20,678 nt of DNA, taken from Lachnospiraceae bacterium (GTDB taxonomy: Bacteria; Bacillota_A; Clostridia; Lachnospirales; Lachnospiraceae). Both the position numbers and the translations under genes were made by a program. Positions 1 through 8,150 of this stretch are shown here, piece by piece; the stretch's first letter is position 1; each line of letters opens with the position of its first letter. The stretch is taken from positions 1-20,678 of the forward strand of contig JAIKXO010000320.1 of NCBI GenBank assembly GCA_024684065.1, given 5' to 3'. A model generated the notes under the pieces. It saw only the letters and a list, made by a program, of their open reading frames with translations, was not told the origin of the DNA and made no database searches.

Positions 1-82
1 CATCTTCTTTCCCCCTGAAATAATCGATCACCTTCCCGAGATCAAGCGTTCCATGGGTATCACCCGTAACAAAAACAGCCAT
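1..82 (-). CDS. Metallophosphoesterase, N-terminal fragment (cut by window edge)
   Basis: The reading frame starts at the ATG at 82-80 behind an AGGAGGC ribosome binding site at about 91-98, and runs off the window after 27 codons. The visible N-terminus reads MAVFVTGDTHGTLDLGKVID. The hydrophobic strand followed by GDTHG is the first metal-binding motif (GDxHG) of calcineurin-like metallophosphoesterases. It lies 107 bp downstream of the large AAA/M41 gene on the same strand and could be co-transcribed with it, although two small hairpins occupy the gap. Substrate cannot be judged from so short a piece. Confidence 0.7.
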   Translation of the reverse strand, partial: MAVFVTGDTHGTLDLGKVIDYFRGKED

Positions 83-105
83 AATTCATTGCCTCCTCTA
101 TTGAA

Positions 106-155
106 AGGGGTTTTTGCCCCTGAAATATCTGACATACCCTCGTCAGAGTCGAGGG
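106..155 (-). other. Two small hairpins between the AAA/M41 gene and the metallophosphoesterase gene
   Basis: CCCTCG (137-142) pairs with CGAGGG (150-155) over a 7-nt loop. AGGGG (106-110) pairs with CCCCT (117-121) over a 6-nt loop. Neither is followed by a convincing U-run in the minus direction, so they may attenuate read-through rather than fully terminate. This is inference from inverted repeats only. Confidence 0.35.
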
Positions 156-189
156 CTCCTTATTAACAATATGCAGTGCAGGGAATGCT

Positions 190-3100
190 TCATTCAGCAT
201 TGTCCATATATTTTCTATAGATTTCCTCCATCTGGCTGCCTGTGATCTCCTTCTTATCAAACACCTCCGCCGCCAGATCCCTGATAAGACCGGTATGGCC
301 TGACAGAAGTTCTCTGGTTTCATTAAGACATTGTTTCAGTATCCTGTTTATCTCGGCCTCTGCAAGATCAAGTGTCCCGGGCGAACCATGAGGTACGAGC
401 CCTCCCCCGAGATATTTGCCCTTTTGTTCCGCCATAGACATAAACCCCATATCCGAAAAACCGTACGTCATGACCATATTGCGGGCCAGATCTGTCGCAT
501 TTTTTATGTCCTGAAATGCTCCTGCTGAGGCGTTATCCTGTCCGTATATCAGTTCTTCCGCAACCCTGCCTCCCATGCATATCTTAATTCTGTTAAGCAT
601 CCCGGCTTTGGTCAGGCCGCCCGCGCCTCCTCTTTTATGCTCAACATAGCCAAGCGCATCTCCGCGCCCGAGAATCGTGATCCTTTCCATATCCAGACTG
701 TTTAATAACAGGCCGGTCACGGCATGGCCCACCTCATGCACGGCAATAGCAGAGCTTCCTTCATTAACACTGAAGTTGATCTTTCCGTCTATATCCTCCC
801 TCAGTTCCTTCCTGCGCCCCATATCCTTTATATCTATTACTTCCTTCAGATCCAGCAAAAAGGCGTCTATATCGGATATCTTCGTATTACGGGCTGAGTA
901 GTTCTCTGTCTGAACGTAACAGCCATCCCCTTTCTCCCTGTGCTCAAAAGCCACGGGATCCTCCTTCTGCTTCCCGTCTTTCAGGCCCTCTTCCGTGCGA
1001 TGATACAATATCACCGTTTCATTAATAATAGATTCAACAGAAGCGGGCACTCTTCCTCCTAACAGAGACAGGATCCTCCTGCTTTGAGCTTCATTTAGCA
1101 TGATAATGTCATTCCGCACATCCCCGCCATCCGCAGATTTATCCGTATACATGCAAAAGCCGCATTGTTTCTTAAGATAAATATCTATTATCTCTTTCGA
1201 GGATTCTTTATCCGGAATATCAACCACAAAGGAACGGTCAAATCTTCCCTCACGCTTAAGCGCTTCATCAAGACTGTCAGGATCATTTGTGGCCGCCAGT
1301 ACAAAAATATTGTTGCGGCTTCCAAAGCCGTCCATTTCTATCATAAGCTGGGTAAGCACTGCTGTATTGGAATTACCTGAATTTCTGTCCCTGCCGATCG
1401 CATCGATCTCATCTAAGAAGATCACGGCCGAATCATACCTGGACGCCTCCGAGAACAGGAGTTTTACAACAGTGACCGGATCCCTCTCGGAAAGTATCTG
1501 GGCCGCAGACAACGGGATAAATGCAATATCCTCAGGCTCTTCCTGCGCATTCGTACAGGTTTCTTTTATTTCTTTTATTATCTGCCCCGCAAAGCATTTG
1601 GCAAGATAGGTCTTCCCTGTTCCGGGACGTCCTTCAAGCAGAGCGCCTTTGGGCATTTTGATCTTTCTTTCCGCATACAGCTTCGGCCTTATCATCATAT
1701 CCGCTACTTCATAAAGCTCCTTCTTAAGCTGTCTGTTGCCGGCATAGTCCTTTAACGTCAGTTCTATTTCATTTAGCACCTCAAACGGCATTATGCCTAT
1801 ATTTTTGCGAAGCTCTGCCGAATACTGCCTGCTGATCTCATTACGTATATGCTCTACGGCTTTGGATAAGGAGTCTTCAATACTATAACCAAGTCCATGA
1901 TACTTCTTAAAATAACTTACCAGGATATTAATGCCACGTCGGTTTCCGAACAGGGCGGACCGGCTTCTTGATGTTGCCCATCCTAAAAACTCCTTTACCC
2001 TGTCATCGTATTTCGCTGTTATTTCTTTTTTTACATCTTCATTTAAAGCGTTTGACAGTCTGTCATAAAACAGTTCGCTGAGTTCGCTCAGTTTGGGATC
2101 AGGTATTACTATCTTATAAGGGAACCGGCTGTTTAATCCTTCATTTGTCACAAATGCTTTACGCAGGCGGTCCTCATATCCTCCCAGCCAGATGACCGTG
2201 TTTTTATTTACGAAGACAGGATCTATTCCCTTTTCAGTATTTCCTCCGATATAAAGACCGGTTTCTGAGGTTGCTATAGGCAGGATAGTATCTATTATGT
2301 CTCTCGCAAATTCACCTTTGCTCTCAAACAAGGAATACGCCTCATCTATAAACAGAACCGCCGGATGCCCTTTTGAAGCCATGCGCTGAAGTTCATCGAT
2401 CTTTGCGGCTACCCGGAGCGTTGTATGGCCCACATATGCGCCCAAAAGATCCGACCCCGTTGTTTCTAAAAAGCTGGCTCCAAGGCACCTCTCGGCTAAC
2501 CTCCTTGCAAGCGTTGTCTTTCCGGTACCGGCCTCCCCCATGATACACACCCATGGGAGCCTCAGCAGATCGGAACACTCCCTTAAATAGTGCTCTTCAA
2601 GCAGATCGGATACCGATTCATTATTCTCTGAAGCCTTTGCGACAACAGGAAGCCAATCCGCAAATGCCGGCAGTATCTCCTTCAACAAGTCGTTTGAAAT
2701 TGAATATGAATTCTCTCCTTCATTTACGCTCTCCAGTTTTTTTCTGAAAACATCTATATAGCCTTCTTTGTCCAGACCTGAAGATAGTTTTTCTTTGTTA
2801 ACCATCTGCTCCATTGAAAGGAATCTTATCTGCTTAAGCTCCTTAATGTTATCTGAAAGTGTCTTAAGCGTAACACACTTATTCAGGATCTTCTGATCCG
2901 TTTCGCTGAATGCGGATATATCATCCTCTTTGATATTTTTTACCGGATTTGCCCCTTCCGCGGAACGTTCTATCCTCCTGCAGACATTGAACCGGAGCAT
3001 ATTATCTTCTGTATCACCGCCTTCTGAGATAAATTCATATTGCCACTTCTTAAACTGTATCTTGATCGATCTGATGTCTGCTTTTTTCCTGTCCTCATCA

Positions 3101-4329
3101 TTCTGTAATTCCAGAATGTATTCAACCGGATCGATCCTGTCGTTATTGGCTAATCCAATAATACAGCAGTTCTTCTCTATCAGGCTTTCTCTGAGATTTA
3201 TATCCCACCCGTCAGCCGGTTTTAATTCAGGCCATAAATATGTCAGCATATATTTCCAGCCTGCGGCTTCCGCCCGGCCTTTATCATTCTCCGTTATTTT
3301 TACTGAACCTATGCCTTTATTGGCTGATACAATATCACTGACAAACCGGCCTTCGGATGATGCTTCATCCATTCCGCTGCTTTCATCATCACCAAACTCA
3401 TAATAATAGACTCTACTGTCTGCTTCTATATCAATATACCAGGGGATCATCTGTAAAAAGATCATCTCTTTAAGGCTGACATACTTTTCATCAAGACCGC
3501 GAAAACTACTGCTTTTGTCAAATATTACCCTTTCCGGATCATTATATGAATAGAAATACCCTTCCCCTTTTTCGTCATATTCAACACCTAAGAGAAAATC
3601 CTTTTTTTTGTACCCATGAAGCAGCCACACGATCCTTCCGCCGATATAGATCTTCGTCTTTTGCAGGCTTATACAATTTAATGTCGAAGCATTAATCTCC
3701 GGGTCATCATCGACCCTGTCTCCGTTAAGCATAAGTACAAACGGAGTCGTCATTTCGGAGCAAAGCTCGTTTTTACTGTATTCTTCAGGCATATTTGCCG
3801 AATCACGGTAGGGAAAAAAGAATCTTACTCCTTTATATTCCTCCTTTACCTCTTCTCCCTGATATACTGTTTTTACGGTAAGCCATTCCGCTTCCAGATC
3901 CTCGCTTTTATCAATTGTTTTCCTTACGGATTCCAGTATCCAGATCGTTCCCTTCGCTTCTATACTCACATTCGAAACAGATCCTGTCCTTCGGATAATT
4001 CCATCAAGGACTGCCCTGGGATCGATCTTTTTCTCACCGACATAATAGAACTCGGGATGAAATTCCGATCCGTCAAAACTGCAGCCGAACCCTGCTCTAT
4101 CATTGATTGCGTACCTGTCAAGGCCATCGCCTTCATACTGATCGATAATGTTCATTACAATACTGACGATCCCGTTTTTATTAAGATCTTCGCCATTAAA
4201 CTCCACCTTATAGCAGAAATCCCCGGAAGGGTTTCTTCCGTCTTTATCAATATACCGGATCTCCATAATCAAACCTGACTTTTCTTCTTCAGGGATCACT
4301 GAATCTGCCTTTTTTTCATTTTCTCTCAT
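190..4329 (-). CDS. Soluble tandem AAA+ / FtsH-type M41 zinc metalloprotease (1379 aa)
   Basis: A very long protein likely to unfold and cut proteins with ATP. Residues 1 to about 570 match no domain I recognise and contain no membrane segment. AAA module 1 is of the CbxX/CbbX type: Walker A GEAGTGKT at 598-605, pore-like GAYVGHT, Walker B with D662-E663, and GLNSRF near its end. AAA module 2 resembles FtsH: Walker A GRPGTGKT at 900-907, Walker B LDEID with D973-E974, and the arginine-finger segment REGRFDR. The C-terminus is an M41 peptidase: HEVGH with H1198, E1199 and H1202, then GGRVAEELIYG, and GAFQDIKNAT with D1274 as the probable third zinc ligand. Ordinary FtsH is about 600-700 aa with two N-terminal membrane helices, absent here. 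In module 2 the FVG pore motif is not visible. The ATG at 4329 has a GAGAGAAG site upstream; M22 is an alternative start. The domain calls are strong; the biological role is unknown. Confidence 0.9.
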   Translation of the reverse strand: MRENEKKADSVIPEEEKSGLIMEIRYIDKDGRNPSGDFCYKVEFNGEDLNKNGIVSIVMNIIDQYEGDGLDRYAINDRAGFGCSFDGSEFHPEFYYVGEKKIDPRAVLDGIIRRTGSVSNVSIEAKGTIWILESVRKTIDKSEDLEAEWLTVKTVYQGEEVKEEYKGVRFFFPYRDSANMPEEYSKNELCSEMTTPFVLMLNGDRVDDDPEINASTLNCISLQKTKIYIGGRIVWLLHGYKKKDFLLGVEYDEKGEGYFYSYNDPERVIFDKSSSFRGLDEKYVSLKEMIFLQMIPWYIDIEADSRVYYYEFGDDESSGMDEASSEGRFVSDIVSANKGIGSVKITENDKGRAEAAGWKYMLTYLWPELKPADGWDINLRESLIEKNCCIIGLANNDRIDPVEYILELQNDEDRKKADIRSIKIQFKKWQYEFISEGGDTEDNMLRFNVCRRIERSAEGANPVKNIKEDDISAFSETDQKILNKCVTLKTLSDNIKELKQIRFLSMEQMVNKEKLSSGLDKEGYIDVFRKKLESVNEGENSYSISNDLLKEILPAFADWLPVVAKASENNESVSDLLEEHYLRECSDLLRLPWVCIMGEAGTGKTTLARRLAERCLGASFLETTGSDLLGAYVGHTTLRVAAKIDELQRMASKGHPAVLFIDEAYSLFESKGEFARDIIDTILPIATSETGLYIGGNTEKGIDPVFVNKNTVIWLGGYEDRLRKAFVTNEGLNSRFPYKIVIPDPKLSELSELFYDRLSNALNEDVKKEITAKYDDRVKEFLGWATSRSRSALFGNRRGINILVSYFKKYHGLGYSIEDSLSKAVEHIRNEISRQYSAELRKNIGIMPFEVLNEIELTLKDYAGNRQLKKELYEVADMMIRPKLYAERKIKMPKGALLEGRPGTGKTYLAKCFAGQIIKEIKETCTNAQEEPEDIAFIPLSAAQILSERDPVTVVKLLFSEASRYDSAVIFLDEIDAIGRDRNSGNSNTAVLTQLMIEMDGFGSRNNIFVLAATNDPDSLDEALKREGRFDRSFVVDIPDKESSKEIIDIYLKKQCGFCMYTDKSADGGDVRNDIIMLNEAQSRRILSLLGGRVPASVESIINETVILYHRTEEGLKDGKQKEDPVAFEHREKGDGCYVQTENYSARNTKISDIDAFLLDLKEVIDIKDMGRRKELREDIDGKINFSVNEGSSAIAVHEVGHAVTGLLLNSLDMERITILGRGDALGYVEHKRGGAGGLTKAGMLNRIKICMGGRVAEELIYGQDNASAGAFQDIKNATDLARNMVMTYGFSDMGFMSMAEQKGKYLGGGLVPHGSPGTLDLAEAEINRILKQCLNETRELLSGHTGLIRDLAAEVFDKKEITGSQMEEIYRKYMDNAE

Positions 4330-4566
4330 TTCATTTCTTCTCTCAAAAATATAAATTATTGATTATTAATTATCGGAAAGTAAAAAACGTACCAGACCGG
4401 TCTTTAGCTACGATGAGGACGTGTCGGGCAAATCCGCTTTTTGCAGGGTTTGTTCCTGTTTTCCCGAAGGAAGTAGCAGCTTCCTGCGGGTTTGTTCCGG
4501 CGTTTTCCGTATCCGATAAGCAAGACGGTTCATTCTTCCCATGTCACGGGAGGCATTTTATGGGAA
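4330..4566. other. Intergenic region with short direct repeats, upstream of the AAA/M41 gene
   Basis: No credible gene. The part next to the AAA/M41 start (about 4350-4380) is very A/T rich and probably carries that gene's promoter on the minus strand. GGGTTTGTTCC occurs twice (about 4447-4457 and 4488-4498) inside slightly longer imperfect copies. Between them lies a hairpin AGGAAG/CTTCCT around 4468-4485. The plus-strand frame across this area looks like chance. Confidence 0.4.
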
Positions 4567-4585
4567 TTATCTCCGGGATAATTCC
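4563..4585 (-). terminator. Hairpin over the dtd stop codon, weak terminator candidate
   Basis: GGAATTATC (4563-4571) and GATAATTCC (4577-4585) form a perfect 9-bp stem with a 5-nt loop. The dtd stop codon (4567-4569) lies inside it. The following bases in the minus direction are A/T rich but lack a clean U-run, so it may protect the mRNA 3' end rather than terminate by itself. Confidence 0.4.
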
Positions 4586-5025
4586 TCTGAGTCCATAAAA
4601 ACCGTAAAAGGCCCGTCGTTTTCAAGCGCAATCTTCATTTCGGCGCCAAAAACGCCTGACTCTGTAGGGATTTTATATGTTTCCCTGAACTCCTTAAGGA
4701 TATAATTATAAATGCTTTCCGCGTATGAAGGGCTTCCTGCCTTAACAAATGACGGCCGGTTTCCCTTCCTTATGTCCGCATACAGCGTGAACTGTGAAAC
4801 GGCCAGAACAGAGCCGTTTACATCCCCCAAAGACAGGTTGGTCTTTCCTTCAGGATCGGCGAAAATACGCAGATTCACGGTTTTGCGGATCATTTTATCC
4901 GCTGTTTCCTTTGTATCCGTATCACATATCCCGATAAGGATCATAAAGCCTTTCGCGCATCTGCCGACTATCTCATTTTCTACCGACACCTCAGCATGGC
5001 TTACTCTCTGGATCAAAAACCTCAT
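4567..5025 (-). CDS. dtd: D-aminoacyl-tRNA deacylase
   Basis: Hydrolyses D-aminoacyl-tRNAs (and mischarged glycyl-tRNA-Ala in characterised members), recycling the tRNA; a cytosolic homodimer. The 152-residue length is normal for the family. It begins MRFLIQRVSHAEV, carries SQFTLYAD at 77-84, KGNRPSF soon after, and NDGPFT near the C-terminus, where G138-P139 is the cross-subunit Gly-cisPro motif (usually GPVT, here GPFT). The start is the ATG at 5025 with AGGAG upstream; the frame stays open to 5139, but that stretch does not resemble the family. It is divergent from the tyrosine phosphatase gene and appears monocistronic. Confidence 0.95.
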   Translation of the reverse strand: MRFLIQRVSHAEVSVENEIVGRCAKGFMILIGICDTDTKETADKMIRKTVNLRIFADPEGKTNLSLGDVNGSVLAVSQFTLYADIRKGNRPSFVKAGSPSYAESIYNYILKEFRETYKIPTESGVFGAEMKIALENDGPFTVFMDSEELSRR

Positions 5026-5462
5026 CGTATACTTTACTCCTGTATTTTTATGTATTTTATCGCTCTTAGTTTGCCGGACAGATCCCCTTGTCTCCGGGTA
5101 CCGTATGGCAGTATTGATCTTTGGTAAAACAGCGATCAAAGGTTTTCATAATTGTACTCTATAAGATAAAACATCTGCAACAACAATTTCCTGAGCACTC
5201 CTGTCTTTTTATTATACCGGACGATGTATTATAAATCCCGGAAAATATCCTTATCAGACTGAATTCTCCCCGTACTTGTCCTCAAGCCCTAAAAGTGATA
5301 GAATTCATAAACACGTCCGGACTTTTTTATATAGAAAGATGACCTCGGCAAAGATATCATAAAACAGCCAAAGCGAATTAAATTTACCGCTTTTCATTTA
5401 CAAAGCATAGCAAAATACAGCACTTTCGCAGGAAACCACAGGTACATAAGAAGGAGAGAAGC
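5026..5462. other. Divergent intergenic region between dtd and the tyrosine phosphatase gene
   Basis: About 440 bp without a credible gene. For dtd, a TATAAT -10 candidate lies on the minus strand at 5211-5216. For the phosphatase, a plus-strand promoter lies at 5276-5304. A GTCCGGAC palindrome followed by T6 occurs at about 5315-5328, inside the long phosphatase leader. It could act as a weak attenuator, but the stem is too short to call a terminator. Confidence 0.4.
5276..5304 (+). promoter_or_regulatory. Sigma-A-type promoter for the tyrosine phosphatase gene
   Basis: TTGTCC at 5276-5281 and TAGAAT at 5299-5304 are separated by exactly 17 bp, on the correct strand. The implied transcript has an untranslated leader of about 150 nt before the GTG start at 5463. 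Confidence 0.5.
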
Positions 5463-5951
5463 GTGAAAAATCAGGGAAAACATGATGTCATAAAAGTATT
5501 GTTTATCTGTACGGGCAATATCTGCCGCTCGCCCATGGCTCAGTATATTCTTGAAGATATGGTGAGAAAAGAGGGCCTATCTGATAAATTCTGTATTGAA
5601 TCGGCGGCTGTCACTACAGAGGAGATCGGAAACGGCCTCCATTACGGCGCGGTAAGGAAGCTGAAAAAAGAAGGGATCCCGACAGGTGATCACAGAGCGG
5701 TACAGATGAGGCGCAGTGATTATAATGAGTATGACCATATCATAGGAATGGATGAATGGAATCTGAGGGGCATGAAGAGGATAGCCGGTGAGGACAGGGA
5801 AGGCAAACTTTCACTTCTTCTGGATTATACGGATCATCCGAGAGACATTGCAGATCCATGGTATACAGGCGATTTTGAAACCGCATACAGTGATATTTAC
5901 AAAGGCTGTAAAGCCTTTCTCGGATATCTTAAGAAAAACAATATGATTTAG
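5463..5951 (+). CDS. Low-molecular-weight protein tyrosine phosphatase
   Basis: Removes phosphate from protein tyrosine residues; relatives often act on bacterial tyrosine kinases or are annotated as arsenate reductase-like. The P-loop CTGNICRS sits at 16-23, with nucleophile C16 and R22. The general acid is D131 in DPWYTGDF near the C-terminus. The 162-residue length is normal. The start is GTG at 5463, supported by AAGGAGAG about 5 nt upstream. No cognate tyrosine kinase gene is visible in the window, so the substrate is unknown. Confidence 0.93.
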   Translation: MKNQGKHDVIKVLFICTGNICRSPMAQYILEDMVRKEGLSDKFCIESAAVTTEEIGNGLHYGAVRKLKKEGIPTGDHRAVQMRRSDYNEYDHIIGMDEWNLRGMKRIAGEDREGKLSLLLDYTDHPRDIADPWYTGDFETAYSDIYKGCKAFLGYLKKNNMI

Positions 5952-6106
5952 AAAAAACAACGAAAAAATATTTCCGGCCGTAGACGTCCCGGCTCACCTG
6001 CCATTAAATCTATGCTATATTCTTTTCAGATGCCGTTTATCGTTCTTTATGAGAAGTATACTGATATTCATAATGCGTTAATACTTCTTTTAATACTGTC
6101 CCAACA

Positions 6107-6130
6107 GCGAATTAGGGCGTCCTAATCCGC
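6107..6130. other. Stem-loop downstream of the tyrosine phosphatase gene
   Basis: GCGAATTAGG (6107-6116) and CCTAATCCGC (6121-6130) pair with one mismatch around a 4-nt loop. No U-run follows (a mixed sequence comes next), so this may be an operator or an mRNA structure rather than a terminator. The rest of 5952-6180 shows no gene. Confidence 0.35.
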
Positions 6131-6188
6131 CATTGCCGCTGTTTATTAATTTCATTTATGATGATAGAATCATCCTATAAATATCTCA

Positions 6189-6236
6189 CCCTGACAGGCC
6201 GGTCATAACACATCTGTCAGGGCTGCTGACAGGAGG
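6189..6236 (+). promoter_or_regulatory. Mutually exclusive hairpins at the hflK ribosome binding site
   Basis: CCCTGACAG (6189-6197) pairs perfectly with CTGTCAGGG (6214-6222). CTGTCAG (6214-6220) can instead pair with CTGACAG (6226-6232), which takes in the first two bases of the AGGAGG ribosome binding site at 6231-6236. The two stems share 6214-6220 and cannot form together. This suggests a translational switch for hflK, by inference only. Confidence 0.45.
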
Positions 6237-6243
6237 TAATGTA

Positions 6244-7257
6244 ATGGATAACAATATGAACCAGGGGGGCGTTAATTTCAGCTTCCCTCCCGGAGGCGGA
6301 GGAAGATTTAACGCGCCCGACATTAAGAAAATCGCTAAGATCGTTCTTACCATATTAGTGGTAATAATAGCGACGGGCTTTGTTTTCGGATGCTTTTACA
6401 GGGTCACGGAACAGCAGAACGCGGTGGTCACGCAGTTCGGGAAGGTAGTAAGGACCGACACCGCAGGGCTGTACTTCAAACTGCCCTATATCCAGCAGGT
6501 ACATATGGTTGACATGACCACCCACGGAACCGGGATCGGATACTATGTCGAAAACGGACAGAATATTACCGATACCTCGGACGGGATAATGATCACCTCA
6601 GACTTCAATCTTCTGGATATCGATTTTTATCTTGAATACAAGGTAAATGATCCGGTGGCCTATCTCTATTACTCGGAGCAGCCGGAGGAGATCCTTAAGA
6701 ACATAGCGTTAGCAAGCATCCGCTCCACAGTCGTTAATTACAAAGTCGATGAGGCGATGACCACCGGCAAGAGCCAGATACAGGCACAGGTTAAGGATGC
6801 GATCGCTAAAGAGCTTATGGAGCAGAATATCGGCATCCAGATCGTGAACATCACTGTCCAGGATTCGGAGCCTCCCACAGAAGAGATAACCCAGGCCTTC
6901 AAATCCGTCGAAACAGCCAAGCAGGGGGCCGACACTGCGAAAAACAACGCACTCCAGTACCAGAACCAGATGATACCCCAGGCCGAAGCTGAAGCCGACA
7001 GGATAGTCCAGGCTGCAGAGGCTGAAAAGACCGCAAGGATCGCAGAGGCTGAGGGACAGGTTGCCAGGTTTGAAGCGATGTATGAGGAATACAAGAAAAA
7101 TCCCCTCATTACGAAAAAAAGAATGTATTACGAAACGATAGAAGAACTTCTGCCCTCGCTCAAGGTCGTAATATCGGACGGAGCTACGGATACCATGCTG
7201 CCTCTCGAGAGCTTTACGGGAGATGCGATGACTATGACGGAAACGGAGGGTGAATGA
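6244..7257 (+). CDS. hflK: HflK-like SPFH/band-7 membrane protein
   Basis: HflK forms, with HflC, a membrane-anchored ring that surrounds and modulates the protease FtsH in characterised bacteria. The 337-residue product has a short polar N-terminus with a PPGGGG stretch (15-20), one hydrophobic segment at about 30-51, then an SPFH domain that opens with TEQQNAVVTQFGKV. A long Ala/Glu-rich helical region (about 220-285) matches the usual SPFH coiled coil. The ATG at 6244 has AGGAGG at 6231-6236, overlapped by alternative hairpins. hflC starts just after the stop codon, so the two are co-transcribed. No ordinary FtsH gene is visible in the window. Confidence 0.88.
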   Translation: MDNNMNQGGVNFSFPPGGGGRFNAPDIKKIAKIVLTILVVIIATGFVFGCFYRVTEQQNAVVTQFGKVVRTDTAGLYFKLPYIQQVHMVDMTTHGTGIGYYVENGQNITDTSDGIMITSDFNLLDIDFYLEYKVNDPVAYLYYSEQPEEILKNIALASIRSTVVNYKVDEAMTTGKSQIQAQVKDAIAKELMEQNIGIQIVNITVQDSEPPTEEITQAFKSVETAKQGADTAKNNALQYQNQMIPQAEAEADRIVQAAEAEKTARIAEAEGQVARFEAMYEEYKKNPLITKKRMYYETIEELLPSLKVVISDGATDTMLPLESFTGDAMTMTETEGE

Positions 7258-7258
7258 T

Positions 7259-8128
7259 ATGGCTAATGTAAAAAAATCTGTTATAGCAATATTAGCAATA
7301 ATCCTGTTTTTTTTGATAATCAACGTGCCGTTTACGGTAGGCCAGAAAGAATACGCCGCTGTCAGGCAGTTCGGAAAGGTCGTAAGGGTCATAGATGAGC
7401 CGGGGCTTCATCTTAAAGTACCCTTTATCCAGAATATACAGAGGATAACGGCGGCGACACAGCTTTACGACGTGCCCGCGTCCGATGTTATCACAAAGGA
7501 TAAAAAAAGCATGATCGCCGACAACTATATTCTCTGGCAGGTCAATAACCCGTTAAAGTACATCCAGTCCCTTAACGCTATAGAGGCAAGGGCGGAGGAA
7601 AGGATAGAGGCGGCGGTCTATAATGCCACAAAAAACGTGATCTCCTCAATGACCCAGGACGAAGTTATAGAGGCAAGAGGGGAAAAGCTTACAGAGCTCA
7701 TCACGGAACAATCCAACTCCGATATGGGCGAATACGGCGTATATATCCTGCAGTCACAGATAAAGGCCCTGGATCTTCCCGATGATAATAAGGAAGCTGT
7801 TTATGACAGAATGATCTCCGAACGCCAGAATATTGCGGCAAGCTATACGGCAAAAGGCCAGGCCGAGGCTCAGAAGATCCGCAACGAGACCGACAGGGAA
7901 GTGACCATAATGAAAGCAGATGCCGAGAAGCAGGCAGCGATCCTCGTGGCTGAGGGCGAGGCAGAATACATGGCTGTTCTTTCAAGGGCATATAACAGTG
8001 AGGATAAAGCCGATTTTTATAATTATCTGAGGGGGCTTGATGCAGCCAAGGCTTCGATGACGGGAGATAAAAAGACACTGATACTTGATAAGGATTCGGC
8101 TATGGCGCAGATCCTCTATGGAGAATAA
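7259..8128 (+). CDS. hflC: HflC-like SPFH/band-7 membrane protein
   Basis: Partner of HflK. The 289-residue product begins MANVKKSVIAILAIILFF, giving an N-terminal signal anchor (about 7-24), followed by an SPFH domain with GQKEYAAVRQFGKVV, PGLHLKVPFIQ and the Ala/Glu-rich coiled coil EAQKIRNETDREV. The start chosen is the ATG at 7259, 1 nt after the hflK stop, because GGAGGG at 7245-7250 then has an 8-nt spacer. A GTG at 7250 in the same frame would overlap hflK and sits inside that site. Tight linkage points to one bicistronic unit. Confidence 0.88.
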   Translation: MANVKKSVIAILAIILFFLIINVPFTVGQKEYAAVRQFGKVVRVIDEPGLHLKVPFIQNIQRITAATQLYDVPASDVITKDKKSMIADNYILWQVNNPLKYIQSLNAIEARAEERIEAAVYNATKNVISSMTQDEVIEARGEKLTELITEQSNSDMGEYGVYILQSQIKALDLPDDNKEAVYDRMISERQNIAASYTAKGQAEAQKIRNETDREVTIMKADAEKQAAILVAEGEAEYMAVLSRAYNSEDKADFYNYLRGLDAAKASMTGDKKTLILDKDSAMAQILYGE

Positions 8129-8150
8129 ATGCCGGAGTATACGGAGTTAT

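Noticed and set aside
2930..3403. Plus-strand frame of 157 codons opposite the AAA/M41 gene
   Set aside because: It lies wholly inside a strongly supported minus-strand gene and its product has no recognisable motif.
4359..4598. Plus-strand frame carrying a repeated GFVP motif
   Set aside because: The repeat follows from the DNA direct repeat; there is no good start and it runs into dtd.
5026..5139. N-terminal extension of dtd
   Set aside because: The family begins at MRFLIQRV; the extension is not conserved-looking and the AGGAG site is placed for 5025.
6709..7392. Long minus-strand frames opposite hflK and hflC
   Set aside because: They mirror the coding strand of two well-supported SPFH genes, have no ribosome binding site and give low-complexity products; they are shadows.
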